In this document: in pieces, positions 45,000-55,740 of the stretch
Layout of the letters: every line of letters starts with the position of its first letter
Numbering within the stretch: position 1 is the first letter of the stretch
Source of the DNA: Anagrus nilaparvatae
Taxonomy: Eukaryota; Arthropoda; Insecta; Hymenoptera; Mymaridae
Assembly: GCA_022575985.1 (NCBI GenBank)
Contig: JAKSXM010000007.1
Coordinates: 68,602,501-68,666,500 of the forward strand
Direction of reading: 5' to 3'
Length of the DNA: 64,000 bases
The notes under the pieces: model-generated
What the model saw: only the letters and a program-made list of their open reading frames with translations
The model's database searches: none
Told to the model about the DNA's origin: nothing
Program-made: the position numbers and the translations under genes

Positions 45000-45610
45000 A
45001 TGTGGCCTATAATGATGAGAAAAATTTTTCTACGAGAGTTGTTTTCATATGCAGAAAATACCCGGGCAAACTCGTGATCTAATGCGCTTTTCAATAAATC
45101 TAAAAAAACGTATTTTATTCATTCGTGTGAAATTAAATTTTTTTTAAAACTTTTATTTTTAGTACTGGATAAATAAATTTAATCTAATAAATAATAAAAA
45201 AAACTCAAATTCTCAGTAAATTTTTTTATACACATAAATGCTTCCATAATTTTATTTACAGTAAAAAAATTATATTACATCTAATAAATTAAAAATAAAA
45301 TTTGGGATTTAAATTTTATTGTAAATTATATTTAAATACAAGAAAAGATAAGAGTAAAAAATTTATCAAAGAAAAATATCAAATATTTAGAAATTACACA
45401 CAGGACTTTAATTTATTATGGTGCAATAAATTTATGTTCTATAAAAATAGATTACTATGAAATAGTTTATTTTATTTTTTTAAAGATATAGATAAATAGT
45501 TAATAATACAATAGGTTTTACTAATATAGCACGTATTTAAAAATAAAAAATTTCGAGTCAAATGATTCATTTAAATTTCAAGTAATTTATTTAAAAAATT
45601 TTTGAAAAAT
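45000..45610 (+). repeat. Dispersed repeat A-B (shared with 62.6-63.2 kb)
   Basis: Segment A (about 45055-45165, GCTTTTCAATAAATCT and neighbours) is followed by segment B (45167-45600, starting TGGATAAATAAATTTAATC). At 62.6-63.2 kb the same two segments occur in the order B then A. The identity of B is high over more than 400 bp. No coding sequence is visible. Confidence 0.75.
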
Positions 45611-46014
45611 GCCAAATCGAGTAAATGTAAATGTAAAAATGTAAATAGTCTTTTATTTTGTTTCACAAAAATTTGATACATAAGTTACATGAATAGTAAT
45701 AGCGATTAGTAACAATTTTAATATAACATAACATACATAATTTGTGAATATAAACTGTATGTAGATATAAAAAAAAGAAAAAAGAATTAATTTTAAAAAA
45801 AATAAGCAATGTAATAGCAACAGTAGTTAGTGTGCAGCAGTACTAAGTAGCTAATAATCTAATATTTTGGTTAAGCAAATACGATAAAAAAATATCACAG
45901 TCAATTCACAGTAATAGAGTAATACCAGTTGCTACAGTAAAATTTTATAATATTTAGAAGATATTTCATTTTTTAATAAAATTTTATAAATATTTTATTT
46001 TCTCCAAAAATAGT

Positions 46015-46460
46015 AAAAATTAGATATCTCCAAAAATACGATAGCTGAGTCCCAAAACTATGGCCTATGTCACTCGCAGACTTTTTTTCTATATTTTGAC
46101 CCTTTATTTTGGCTGTTCATTGGTTTGAACCTGATGATGAACACACAGAGCACACAAATAAATTATTAAAAGTACCATAAAAAATAAAAAAATAAAAAAA
46201 AAAATTTTGAACGAGCTTCAAAAATAATTTATAAAATTTTGAAGATACGTACATTTTGAATAAAAATTTAAGAGAATACGCAAGAGTTGGTACTGAATTG
46301 AATTCTACAAAGTGTGACAGCAAAATTTTTCAATAATCTCGAGATATTTAAATTTTTGTTAAAAATTTTTAAAAATTTTATCAAGTTTAAAAACACTAAA
46401 AATTGAATATCTCCGAAAGTACGATAGCTGAATCGCAAAACTATAGCCTATGTCACTATG
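46015..46460 (+). repeat. Direct repeat pair with 27.9-kb-type insert
   Basis: ATATCTCCAAAAATACG then ATAGCTGAGTCCC at 46020 recurs as ATATCTCCGAAAGTACG then ATAGCTGAATCGC at 46395. Between them is the 150-bp segment homologous to 27920-28065. The 68-codon frame here is not a gene. Confidence 0.6.
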
Positions 46461-46559
46461 TACCTATGTCTTTATGTACTTTTTGATACCGGTTATGTTT
46501 TCAAATATATATAATAGTTCGATGTTAATTATTAAAGTAATTACTTAACTGTACTTAAT

Positions 46560-47250
46560 TACTTAACAGCCAATAACCTCCGTTTATTCAAATAGGCCTT
46601 CTGGGAAGGCTAGAAACAGAGGGCTCAATTTTGTTAATTAGGGTTTTTTGGTAATTTTCAAAATAACGCTATAACCTCAAAAGGTAACAAAAACCTTTCT
46701 GGTTGTTGTCATTTTTTTAGTAAACTGCCTCAATTTTAGGTTTATTAAAAAATGTCTATATTTAGCATTTTCTTTTTAGTGCTATATCTCAAAAAAATAA
46801 AAAGTCAACGCATGTTCCTTTTAGTTTAACTCTAGTTTAGCTCTAGTTCTACGTTTTGGTAACAAAAAGAATTAACCTATTGTTTGAGTATGTTAAATAT
46901 TTTTTGTAATAAATTTATATTTTTGAAAAACATAGTAAAATAAACCATCACAGAAAATTGATAAAGTTTTCGTAAGTTTAATTTTGTAAGTTTGATGTTC
47001 AAAAAACATCTTTGATACCCTCCATTTATTCCAATGGACCTTCAATATTATTAAATAAGGTTTTTTGGTAATTTTCAGTAAAACGCTGCCACCTCGAAAG
47101 TTAACCAAAACACTTCTGGTTAGTCTCATATATTTAAAGTAAGCTTCAAATTTTAAGCCCCGTAAACCAGAATTTTTTATCACTAATTCTTATAAAGTAA
47201 TAGCCAATAAAACGAATACTCATTATTGGTTCGAAATGACCAATTTTCAA
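46560..47250 (+). repeat. Two diverged tandem units of about 430 bp
   Basis: The phrases GGGTTTTTTGGTAATTTTCA, AAAACGCT, CCTC-AAAGGTAACC and TCTGGTT occur at 46645-46720 and again at 47055-47130. The same set occurs at 16.8-17.03 kb. The 96-codon frame at 46893-47183 follows the repeat and resembles nothing known. Confidence 0.55.
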
Positions 47251-47490
47251 TTAAAGTTTATTCCTATACAAAATGTCTTAATTTTCAGAATCAGAAGTCA
47301 TATTTACAATAAAAACAACCGGAATTAACTCAATATTAAAGCTACGAGTCAATCTTAACCACTAAAAAAAATCTACACGTTACTTATAAACATTGTAATT
47401 AACATAAAACAAAGATATACCTGTTTAATGAAAAATCATTAAATTTTTATCTCATATATATGTTTTAGGACATATTTTTTGCATAAAGAA

Positions 47491-47630
47491 TTTTTTTTTT
47501 AATTTCAAAATGGCGGATAGAAAATTGCGAAATGAATTGCTAAAAAGCAATTTGAATTAGATTATTTGTTTATTGTAATTCTTTTTGCGATTTTCTATCC
47601 GCCGCGCCACTTTGAAATTAAAAAAAAAAA
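47491..47630. mobile_element. Short palindromic MITE, about 140 bp
   Basis: TTTTAATTTCAAAATGGCGG then ATAGAAAATTGCGAAA on the left is mirrored at 47585-47630, apart from a short CGCC insertion. T- and A-runs close the ends. Confidence 0.6.
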
Positions 47631-47699
47631 CTTATAACCAGTTTGTGTAAACACAACTAAAATGCATAGAAAGTGTCCACTTACAGCTTAGGGCTAGGA
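47630..47699 (+). repeat. Left part of the TTATTCTAAGTCCC dispersed repeat
   Basis: AAACTTATAACCAGTTTGTG then TAAACACAACTAAAATGC matches the opening of the repeat at 35614. The remainder continues after 51176, on the far side of the 3.5 kb element. Confidence 0.65.
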
Positions 47700-47703
47700 A
47701 TAA

Positions 47704-50700
47704 TAGTAGCGGAGCCCATACGATGTAGGGTGATTTTTTGACTAACCAAAGATAATTGCAAATGCACCGAACTACTTATGTAAGGATGCCCACTGAGTCA
47801 TATGTTAAGAGCCTTTGCGTACCTAATTAGCCTAGGCTGGTTAGCAAAAAATCACCCAGGTGAAAATTTTCTAACCGGATGAAAATTTAGGATATCCATA
47901 AATACACCCCCCAGAAGCTAATTACAAATCGGTTTGTGAAAAAACCGGTGCCGACCTGAGGGGAGGGGTTAAAAAATTTTTGACCCAAGGTGAAAAAATT
48001 ATAACCGCAAAGGACTTTGGCTAATGAATGTACATGCCAAATGTAGCATGTGTGCCAATCCGTACCTTTGGGAAATAGTTCCGGGTGCAGTTATAAGGGT
48101 CAAAAGTACGCCCAAAAATATCACCTAGGTGAAAAAATTCTAACCACATTAAATTTTGACAGTTGCTTTAGTTTTGTACCACTAGCCCGTGCCTTCAATG
48201 CTTTGGTAAAAAATAGGTGCTGAGGGGTGATATCCACCCCCAAAGATTTTTTCACCATGGTGATTTTTTCTAACCAGATGAGCTTTACATATATGATTTG
48301 TTATGGTGCCAATAACAAAAGTTTTAAACGATTTGTTAAAAATCCGGTACCAAGGGTAATTTTTCCCCATCCATTTAACCCTAAAAGACTAACCGACTAA
48401 CTTTTTTCATTATTGATACTTGAATAACATGTGGTATCAACCCTTTTAAAATCAAGTATTTTATTGGTTGGGAACCAACCCTTAGAAATATTTCACCCAT
48501 GTTTCAAACATGTGAACAAAATTGCAAAAAATCCTCCAAACTTACATGCTTCAGCTGCTGGTCTTGAAATTTTAAACAAAATATAGCTAACAAAACATAA
48601 TATTGAATATTTTATTGTTACTGATATGGAATTAAAGCTATTTAGCAAAAATAGGTATTTGACAAGTTATTTAATCAAATAATTCAAGGCTTGGTTTAAA
48701 TAACTTCATTTTTAAGTAGATTTTATTTTTATAAATTTTAATAAATCAGAGTTTTAATCTTTAATCTTAGCAACTGAAATAGGTTATTACGCAAGAATCA
48801 GTTATTAAAATTTTTTATAATTTTTAAGCTATAATAAAAGTAATTGGTGTAAAATAACTTTTTAATTAAGTAAGGAAATTTGTATTATTTATTATTTATC
48901 TAAAATTTAAATTTATTATAGATGCAATATAATGTCCATATACATAATTTTTTTAGCATTTATTTCACTGGAGAAGTGCCGTTTTACTTTATTTTAATTT
49001 TTAAAATCTTTATTATTCAATAATAAACAATAAAATATTGTCAATGAAATTTAGGTTGTATTATTTAAGCGTTTTTCTAAAAAATGAAAAAAAAAAATCA
49101 TAAAATTATAATTTTTTTTGCTAATTTAAAAAAATAATTTTTCCATATAATACATAAAGTATGTTAAATTTTATTGATTATATCAAAAAATTGAACATAT
49201 TACTTTAAAATATAATTTTTCGAATTTATAAATAAAATATATATAAACATGTTTTTACATAAAAAAAAGTAGCATAATATAAAGACAAAGAGTGCTATTA
49301 TAATTAAGTGGATTATAATAATGTAGTTTTAGAAGGTAATTTTGCAAATTCTTCAAATTATGCAGATATCTGCACAAAAAATCTAAAACCTAGTTATTGG
49401 GAAAAAGTAATTGGGTAAAAATTAATCTTTGATCAGTTTTTTCAAAAGTATTCTATTTACCACTGGGTGTTTTATGCGCAGCATATTATTTGTAACTAAA
49501 ATATTTTCATTATATATTTATTTATAATAATTTTTTAATAAAAAAGTCAAATCTTTCCAGTATTTTGCATAAGAATATAAAAAATAAAATTAAAAATATT
49601 TATTTGTTTAAGAAATATGACCCGTTAAATTTTTGTAATTTTTTGCTCATAAAAGCCTGAGATTCCAGATATAGGCAACTTGAATCAAAATTCCGCTTGG
49701 CTCATATTAAAGATCATTAAAATCTAGGGTTAGAGATAAAATGATAAAGTTTTCGCTAAATCTCTTCAGTAATGAGTTGCTTATAAATTTTAGAACATGC
49801 ATCTTTAATATGAGCCAAATAGACGCTAATGGATCCATAACAAATCATATATGTAAAGTTCATTAAAAGACATTTAGGGTTTAACTGGGGGTTAAAAATA
49901 ACCCTCGGCACAGGATTTTTATAGGAAAAAATTAGAAAAAATCACTTTGGTGAAATATTTTTAGGGGTTGGATTTTGCCCCTAATAATATTTTTTTTACA
50001 AAGGGTTGATACCATACGTTATTAAAGTCTCAATGATGCGAAAATTTCTTGGATAGTATATTTGAGCCTAAAAGTCTTGAAACTGATTAAAAACCAGACT
50101 TTTAGGGTTAAACTAGGGGTCAAAAATCACCCTCGGTACCGGATTTTTAACAAATCGTTGAAAACTAATGTTATTGGCCCAATAAACAATCATATATGTA
50201 AAGCTCACCTGGTTAGAAAAAATCACCTTGGTGAAATATTTTTAGGGGTTGGATTTTGCCCCTAAAAATATTTTTTTTTACAAAGGGTTGATACCATACG
50301 TTATTAAAGTCTCAATGATGTGAAAATTTCTTGGATGGTATATTTGAGCCTAAAAGTCTTGAAACTGATTAAAAACCTGACTTTTAGGGTTAAACAAAGG
50401 GGCAAAAATCACCCCCGGTATCGGATTTTTAACAAATCGTTGAAAACTAATGTTATTGACACCATAACAAATCATATATGTAAAGCTCATCTGGTTAGAA
50501 AAAATCACCTTGGTGAAATATTTTTCGGGGTTGGTTTTTGCCCCTTAAAATATTTTTTTTTTGCAACGGGTTGATACCATACGTTATTAGAGTCTCAATG
50601 ATGCGAAAATTGCTTGGATGGTATATTTGAGCCTAAAACTTTTGTAACTGATTAAAAACCTTGCTTTTAGGGTTTAACGGATGCGGAAAAATTACCCTTG

Positions 50701-51171
50701 GTACCGGATTTTTAACAAATCGTTTAAAACTTATTTTATTGGTACCATAACAAATCATATATGTAAAGCTCATCTGGTTAGAAAAAATCACCTTGGTGAA
50801 ATATTTTTCGGGGTTGGTTTTTGCCCCTTAAAATATTTTTTTTTGCAAAGGGTTGATACCATACGTTATTAGAGTCTCAATGATGCGAAAATTTCTTGGA
50901 TGGTATATTTGAGCCTAAAACTTTTGAAACTGATTAAAAACCTTGCTTTTAGGGTTAAACGGATGGGGAAAAATTACCCTTGGTACCGGATTTTTAACAA
51001 ATCGTTTAAAACTTTTGATTTGATTTTTTGCTAACCAGCCTAGGCTAATTAGGTACGCAAAGGCTCTTAACGTATGACTCAGTGGGCATCCTTACATAAG
51101 TAGTTCGGTGCATTTGCAATTATCTTTGGTTAGTCAAAAAATCACCCTACATCGTATGGGCTCCGCTACTA
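47704..51171. mobile_element. 3.5 kb inverted-repeat element with internal satellite
   Basis: Terminal inverted repeats of about 150 bp (TAGTAGCGGAGCCCATACG then ATGTAGGGTGATTTTTTG) lie at 47704-47854 and 51021-51171, with very few differences. TAA (47701-47703, 51172-51174) flanks both ends; ATAAT can also be read as a 5-bp duplication. The right half holds a 282-bp tandem array, and one inverted copy of the unit lies at 48140-48375. The middle (48.4-49.8 kb) is AT-rich and codes for nothing. It is therefore non-autonomous. Frames of 62-84 codons in the units are repeats of one another and not genes. Confidence 0.85.
49830..51015 (+). repeat. 282-bp tandem array, about 4 units
   Basis: The phrase GGGTTGATACCATACGTTAT starts at 50003, 50285, 50568 and 50850, so the period is 282-283 bp. 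A partial unit precedes it and another closes it. Each unit has AACAAATCATATATGTAAAG, TTAGAAAAAATCACC(T)TGG and TTGCCCC. Confidence 0.95.
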
Positions 51172-51175
51172 TAAT

Positions 51176-51640
51176 GTATAAATGTTTATGTATCACTATT
51201 CGGATTCAAAAAACGCGTATTATTCTAGGTCCCTAAATCAAAATTATTCTAAATTTCTAAACCCGGATTATTCTAACACCCAAATTAAAAATTATTCCAA
51301 GTCCCATTTGACCCTCCCCCTCCTTAAATCGAACATATTTTACTACCCCTCCCTGTTGATTTTAAGATTTCCAGGGTACCCCCTTCCTATAAACATGTTC
51401 CATGTTAACACTTATAACAGTTATAACTTATGAGTCCTAGAATCGAAATTATAAAAAGTCCCTAAGTTTAAATTATTTTAAGTCCATAAATCTTCTAAGT
51501 TCAAAAATCAAAATTATTCCATTTTATACATCCAAATTTTTTTTAAGATCCATAATCGAAAATATTCTAAGTCCATTTGACTGCCCCCCCCCTCCCCTTT
51601 CATATGAAAATGTTCCATCTTTTATGAATCACGTACATTA
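51176..51640 (+). repeat. Right part of the TTATTCTAAGTCCC dispersed repeat
   Basis: Repeated AAATTATTCTAA, AAGTCCCATTTGACC, C-runs (CCCCCCCCTCCCC) and AACATGTTCCAT match 35.7-35.94 kb. The 83-codon frame at 51182-51433 is repeat-derived. Confidence 0.65.
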
Positions 51641-51654
51641 AATTAAAAAATATA

Positions 51655-51835
51655 TTTGTAACTAATTTTGATTTTGAAAAAAATAATAATTTTTTAAGAG
51701 AAGGATTTTAACAGGTTTTTAGAACCGTGAATCTCGGTTCTAGCATAAAAATTATCAGTTCATATGGTAACAGTAATATTCGGTTCCTATTATAACCGAC
51801 TTAAACGGTACAAACCCTTTTTCTGTGTGTGATTT
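51655..51835 (+). mobile_element. Solo right end of the 9.5-kb MITE family
   Basis: GTAACTAATTTTGATTTTG through AGAACCGTGAATCTCGGTTC to TTCTGTGTG matches 9770-9930 closely. The left arm is absent. Confidence 0.75.
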
Positions 51836-52033
51836 GGACCATTCTTTTTTTACGGCCAAAAGCAAAACATAATTTTTCTTCGTCAGTGGCAAGAAACCGC
51901 GTATTTTTGAATCACATTGCAGCGGGGGAATACGTGCTTTCTAGCCGCTGACAAGATAAAAATATATTCTTATAACCACTTTCGCGCCAAAGAAATACAT
52001 AAAGTAGACGGGCCCGTTCGACTTAAAGAATAG
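51836..52033. other. GC-richer unassigned stretch
   Basis: TTCTTCGTCAGTGGCAAGAA then ACCGCGT and ACGTGCTTTCTAGCC resemble 58390-58455 (TTCTTCAATGGCGAGAAAAC then GCGT, ACGTGCTTTTTG), so this is a dispersed repeat fragment. I see no gene. Confidence 0.45.
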
Positions 52034-52077
52034 ATAGGCCTCGTCTACATAACCGCACCGCATGGCGCAGTCCAATG

Positions 52078-53821
52078 ACTTCCGTGAAGCTACTCCCCAT
52101 ATAAAAGTTGATAATACCAATCGATTGCGCTTAATTAGCCCTTTAATTTGGTAGGGTCAAAAGGTTTGCGCGTCCCTTAGTTAATTAATTAATCCAAAAA
52201 AACTTGCGGGGGATAGTTTTCATCCCCCGAAAAATTAAAAGTTATTTTAAAATATTTCCTTTTAATAAAATTTTTTAAACAAGGTACCATTCGTTTGCGC
52301 GTCGTTTGCGCTTTCATCCCCCACAATCAGTTTCTATTAAAAATAATTATTTAATTAATTAATAACAAAAATTATTATTTGCATAAAAAAAATAATAATC
52401 TACGGTAGTGACGCATGCGCCGCGACATCTATATTGTTATAGTTAATCGAAGTCAGCTGTTTGCTAATCATAAGTAAATATTTATACATAAATAAAATAC
52501 CACAGTATACATAAACATTAAAATTAATTAATTATTTATAAAAAAGCTAAAGAATAGTTTATGTATTTATATTTTGTAAACCAGGTAATTACAAAAAAAT
52601 CATCAACTGTTAATGATTACGACGCGACGAGACTACGCTCACCGGAATATCCACGATGACAAATTTTTCTCACGATAACCATGGAGAATATCCACGATAT
52701 CCCCGTTATATTAATTTTATTTGCGCATGGCCGGGGGGGCCTTCGGCCCCCCAGCCCCATTTGAGTTCTCTGGTTCATATTTGGGCTATGAATATCGCGG
52801 ATATTCGTTGATAATCTAGATATCCTGGATATTCTCCGTGGATATCGTGGATATTCCGGTTGAACCAATATCTCCATGTTTTCCAGCTTCTATAACTAGC
52901 CTTCAAAAGTGCCATTTAGTACTTGAACTTAAAAAAAATACACACAAAGAACCAGATTTTTATATTCAATTATATAAAAAAATCCAAGTGACTACGTTCA
53001 CCGGAATATCCACGATATCCACGAAGAATATCCACAATATCCAAGATAATCAACGTTAGAATTTTCATTAACGATATCAACGATTATCAACGAATATCCG
53101 CGATATACATAGCCCAAATATGAATCAGAGAACCCACATGGGGCTGGGGGGCCGAAGGCCCCCCCCGGCCATGCGCAAATAAAAATAATATAACGGGGAT
53201 ATCGTGGTTATTCTCCGTGGTTATCGTGAGAAAAATTTGTCATCGTGGATATTCCGGTGAGCGTAGTCTCGTCGCGTCGTAATCATTAACAGTTGATGAT
53301 TTTTTTGTAATTATCTGGTTTACAAAATATAAATACATAAACTATTCTTTAGCTTTTTTATAAATAATTAATTAATTTTAATGTTTATGTATACTGTGGT
53401 ATTTTATTTATGTATATATATTTACTTATGATTAGCAAACAGCTGACTTCGATTAACTATAACAATATAGATGTCGCGGCGCATGCGTCACTACCGTAGA
53501 TTATTATTTTTTTTATGCAAATAATAATTTTTGTTATTAATTAATTAAATAATTATTTTTAATAGAAATTGATTGTGGGGGATGAAAGCGCAAACGACGC
53601 GCAAACGAATGGTACCTTGTTTAAAAAATTATATTAAAAGGAAATATTTTAAAATAACTTTTAATTTTTCGGGCTATGAAAACTATCCCCCGCAAGTTTT
53701 TTTGGATTAATTAATTAACTAAGGGACGCGCAAACCTTTTGACCCTACCAAATTAAAGGGCTAATTAAGCGCAATCGATTGGTATTATCAACTTTTATAT
53801 GGGGGGTAGCTTCACGAAAGT
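52078..53821. mobile_element. Mutator-like foldback element, 1.74 kb
   Basis: Two arms of about 790-830 bp are inverted copies; the ends are ACTTCCGTGAAGCTACTCCC and ACTTTCGTGAAGCTACCCCC. A 9-bp direct duplication AGTCCAATG flanks them (52069-52077, 53822-53830). Very long inverted repeats and a 9-bp duplication are the marks of Mutator-type foldback elements. The loop (about 52865-52990) is unique. Each arm has repeated GATATCCACGATATCC-like phrases and a G/C hairpin with a TTC loop. No transposase is present. Confidence 0.85.
52727..52760. repeat. G/C hairpin in the foldback arm
   Basis: GGGGGGCC-TTC-GGCCCCCC is a perfect stem in an AT-rich region; the mirrored copy is at about 53142-53170. 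Confidence 0.8.
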
Positions 53822-53926
53822 AGTCCAATGCTATTAGTATAGGAGTCACGTGACGCCGCAAGCGCAAGCCTATATCAATAGCATTGGGTTGCGCCGTGCG
53901 GTGCGGTTATGTAGACTCGGCCATAA

Positions 53927-54073
53927 GGGTGATTCTACAGACTTCCGTAAACGCAAACCGCAGCCGCAACGCAATGCGCACAACACAACACGCATGTGCA
54001 CAACACGATTTTGGTTTGTGCGCATTGCGTTGCGGCTGCGGTTTTGCGTTTACGGAGGTCTGTAGAATCACCC
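53927..54073. mobile_element. Harbinger-like palindromic MITE, 147 bp
   Basis: GGGTGATTCTACAGACTTCC then GTAAACGCAAACCGCAGCCG is mirrored on the right with arms of about 57 bp. TAA flanks both ends (53924-53926, 54074-54076), the usual TWA target of PIF/Harbinger elements. It starts immediately beside the end of the 133-bp MITE, and the two duplications share bases. The overlapping frames on both strands here are palindrome artefacts. Confidence 0.8.
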
Positions 54074-54186
54074 TAAGGGAATTTTTTTTTATTTTTGATT
54101 GTGCTATCAGGACCAAAATATATTTTTGAATCGATAGCCAAAAAAAAAAAATTAAAATCTGCTAATTTTTATTTTTTTAATTTTTA

Positions 54187-54479
54187 CACAGAAAAAAAAT
54201 TCGCTTCCGGCAAGCGGAATTCCGCTTGTAGCTAACGGAATTTTTTTTCTCGTCAAACGATTGAAAATGACTTGAAACGTAAAGAAAATTAAAAAAAAAA
54301 ATTTTCCCGCTTACTTGGGATATTCATATATCGGTATGAAGAGATTTGAGAAAATTTTGGAAAAAGAAAAGAAAAAATGTTTTTTTTTTTAATTTTCTTT
54401 ACGTTTCAAGTCATTTGCAATTGTTTGCAAAGAAAAAAAAATTCTGCTAGCCATGCACAAGCGGAATTTTTTTTCAGTG
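54187..54479. mobile_element. TA-flanked MITE, 293 bp
   Basis: CACAGAAAAAAAATTCGC on the left and GCGGAATTTTTTTTCAGTG on the right are imperfect inverted ends. An inner pair around ATGACTTGAAACGTAAAG and its mirror is nearly perfect. TA flanks both (54185-54186, 54480-54481), as for Tc1/mariner-type elements. Confidence 0.7.
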
Positions 54480-54629
54480 TAATAAAAATAAATCCGTCAG
54501 TTCATTCGTTATTTTTAAAATTTCTATTGTGTTCAATCATCTATGGTTCTTTCAGGGCAGTTGGTTTTCTTCTAAATCTGACTTCAAATTCTGAAAATTG
54601 ACATAATTTCACACAAGGATATACAAAAA

Positions 54630-54768
54630 ACACTGAAAAAAAATTCTGGTTGCCGGAACAGGGAAATTCGATTGCCGCAACTGGAATTCCGGTAGCCACA
54701 ACCGAATATTCCGGTTGCCGCAACCTGAAAAATTCCGGCTGTGGAACCGGAATTTTTTTAAAGTGAAT
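54630..54768. mobile_element. Small relative of the preceding MITE
   Basis: CACTGAAAAAAAATTCTGG on the left and CCGGAATTTTTTTAAAGTG on the right are inverted. The core is made of repeated CCGGTTGCCGCAAC-like phrases. No TA pair is visible. Confidence 0.55.
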
Positions 54769-55740
54769 TTAAAAAAATTTTAAATTTGGTTTTATAATAA
54801 AGTAGCATGCAAAAACAAATTGAAACGTATAGATAAGATCTTGGACATTGAACGGAATAATTAAAAATAATTACATGAAAATTATCTATTACAACCACAT
54901 TACAACATAATTATAATTATAATTTATATGTTAAACATCATGAAAAATAAATTATACAAATTATTTATATCGGTAGTTCTTAGCTATTTTTACCCAAGTC
55001 TGAGGTCGATGTCTTGGATTTAAAAAATACCAATTTTACTGTGTTTGGTATGTAAAAATATGGTTACTGGCCAATTTTTAAGGCTCTAGGTGGCTTGGTT
55101 GCGATTTGGCAGCTGTTTTTCCAATTTTGATTTTTTTCGAATTCTCAGCCACCCGTTTACTTTTTATTTTCTGGATGCCCTAAATAAGCCTAAAAAATAT
55201 TTTCTATATAAAGGTGGGTAGTAAAAATTCCCGCCCAATCCGAATCTGACCATATTTTTTCGGAAAAACCTCAGGAAAAGCCGGAAAATCGGAAAAACTA
55301 AAGGAAACCGGAAAATACAAATTTCTCAAAAAGCGTCACTTTTTTTTTTTTTTTTTTTTTTATTTTTTTTACATGTGTTTTCCCATACTTTTCATGCTGG
55401 TAACCTCCTTTTTTAACCCATTTGCCTTTTAAGTACTTAAAAATCAATTTTAGGCTCAAAAAAATGATTTTAAAAATTGTTCATTTTCTGAATTTTCCAA
55501 TTTTCTCGCTTTTCCTGATAGAAAATGAAAAATCTGACTTGATTTTCGGATTCCTCGGGAAATTTGACATTGAAAACCTTCCTGGGTAAAATTTTAGAGG
55601 CCTCTGTGACGCTGTAAAAAATAGAAAAACAAAATAACCTGCTAAAATCAAAAATACCCTGCCAACTAGCTGGCACTTAGGTTCCTCAAACAATGAGCTT
55701 AATACTTAAATATGCCACAGATATCACCGATTACAAGTAT

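Larger units (their letters stand above)
52037..53922. mobile_element. GC-rich MITE, 133 bp, split by a foldback element
   Basis: The ends GGCCTCGTCTACATAACCGC and its mirror (one small mismatch block) are flanked by ATA on both sides (52034-52036, 53923-53925). Removing the 52078-53821 insertion and one 9-bp duplication leaves an almost perfect 133-bp hairpin with a GTCACGTGACGC core. Its class is unclear; a 3-bp duplication would fit Harbinger-like elements, though ATA is not the usual TWA. Confidence 0.75.

Noticed and set aside
50062..50872. Three similar frames with KAHLVRKNHLGE, at first sight a protein family
   Set aside because: They are one frame repeated in each 282-bp satellite unit, with no start-site or motif support.
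53850..54129. Overlapping frames on both strands rich in Arg and Cys
   Set aside because: They arise from the palindromic, GC-rich MITE, where both strands read nearly the same.
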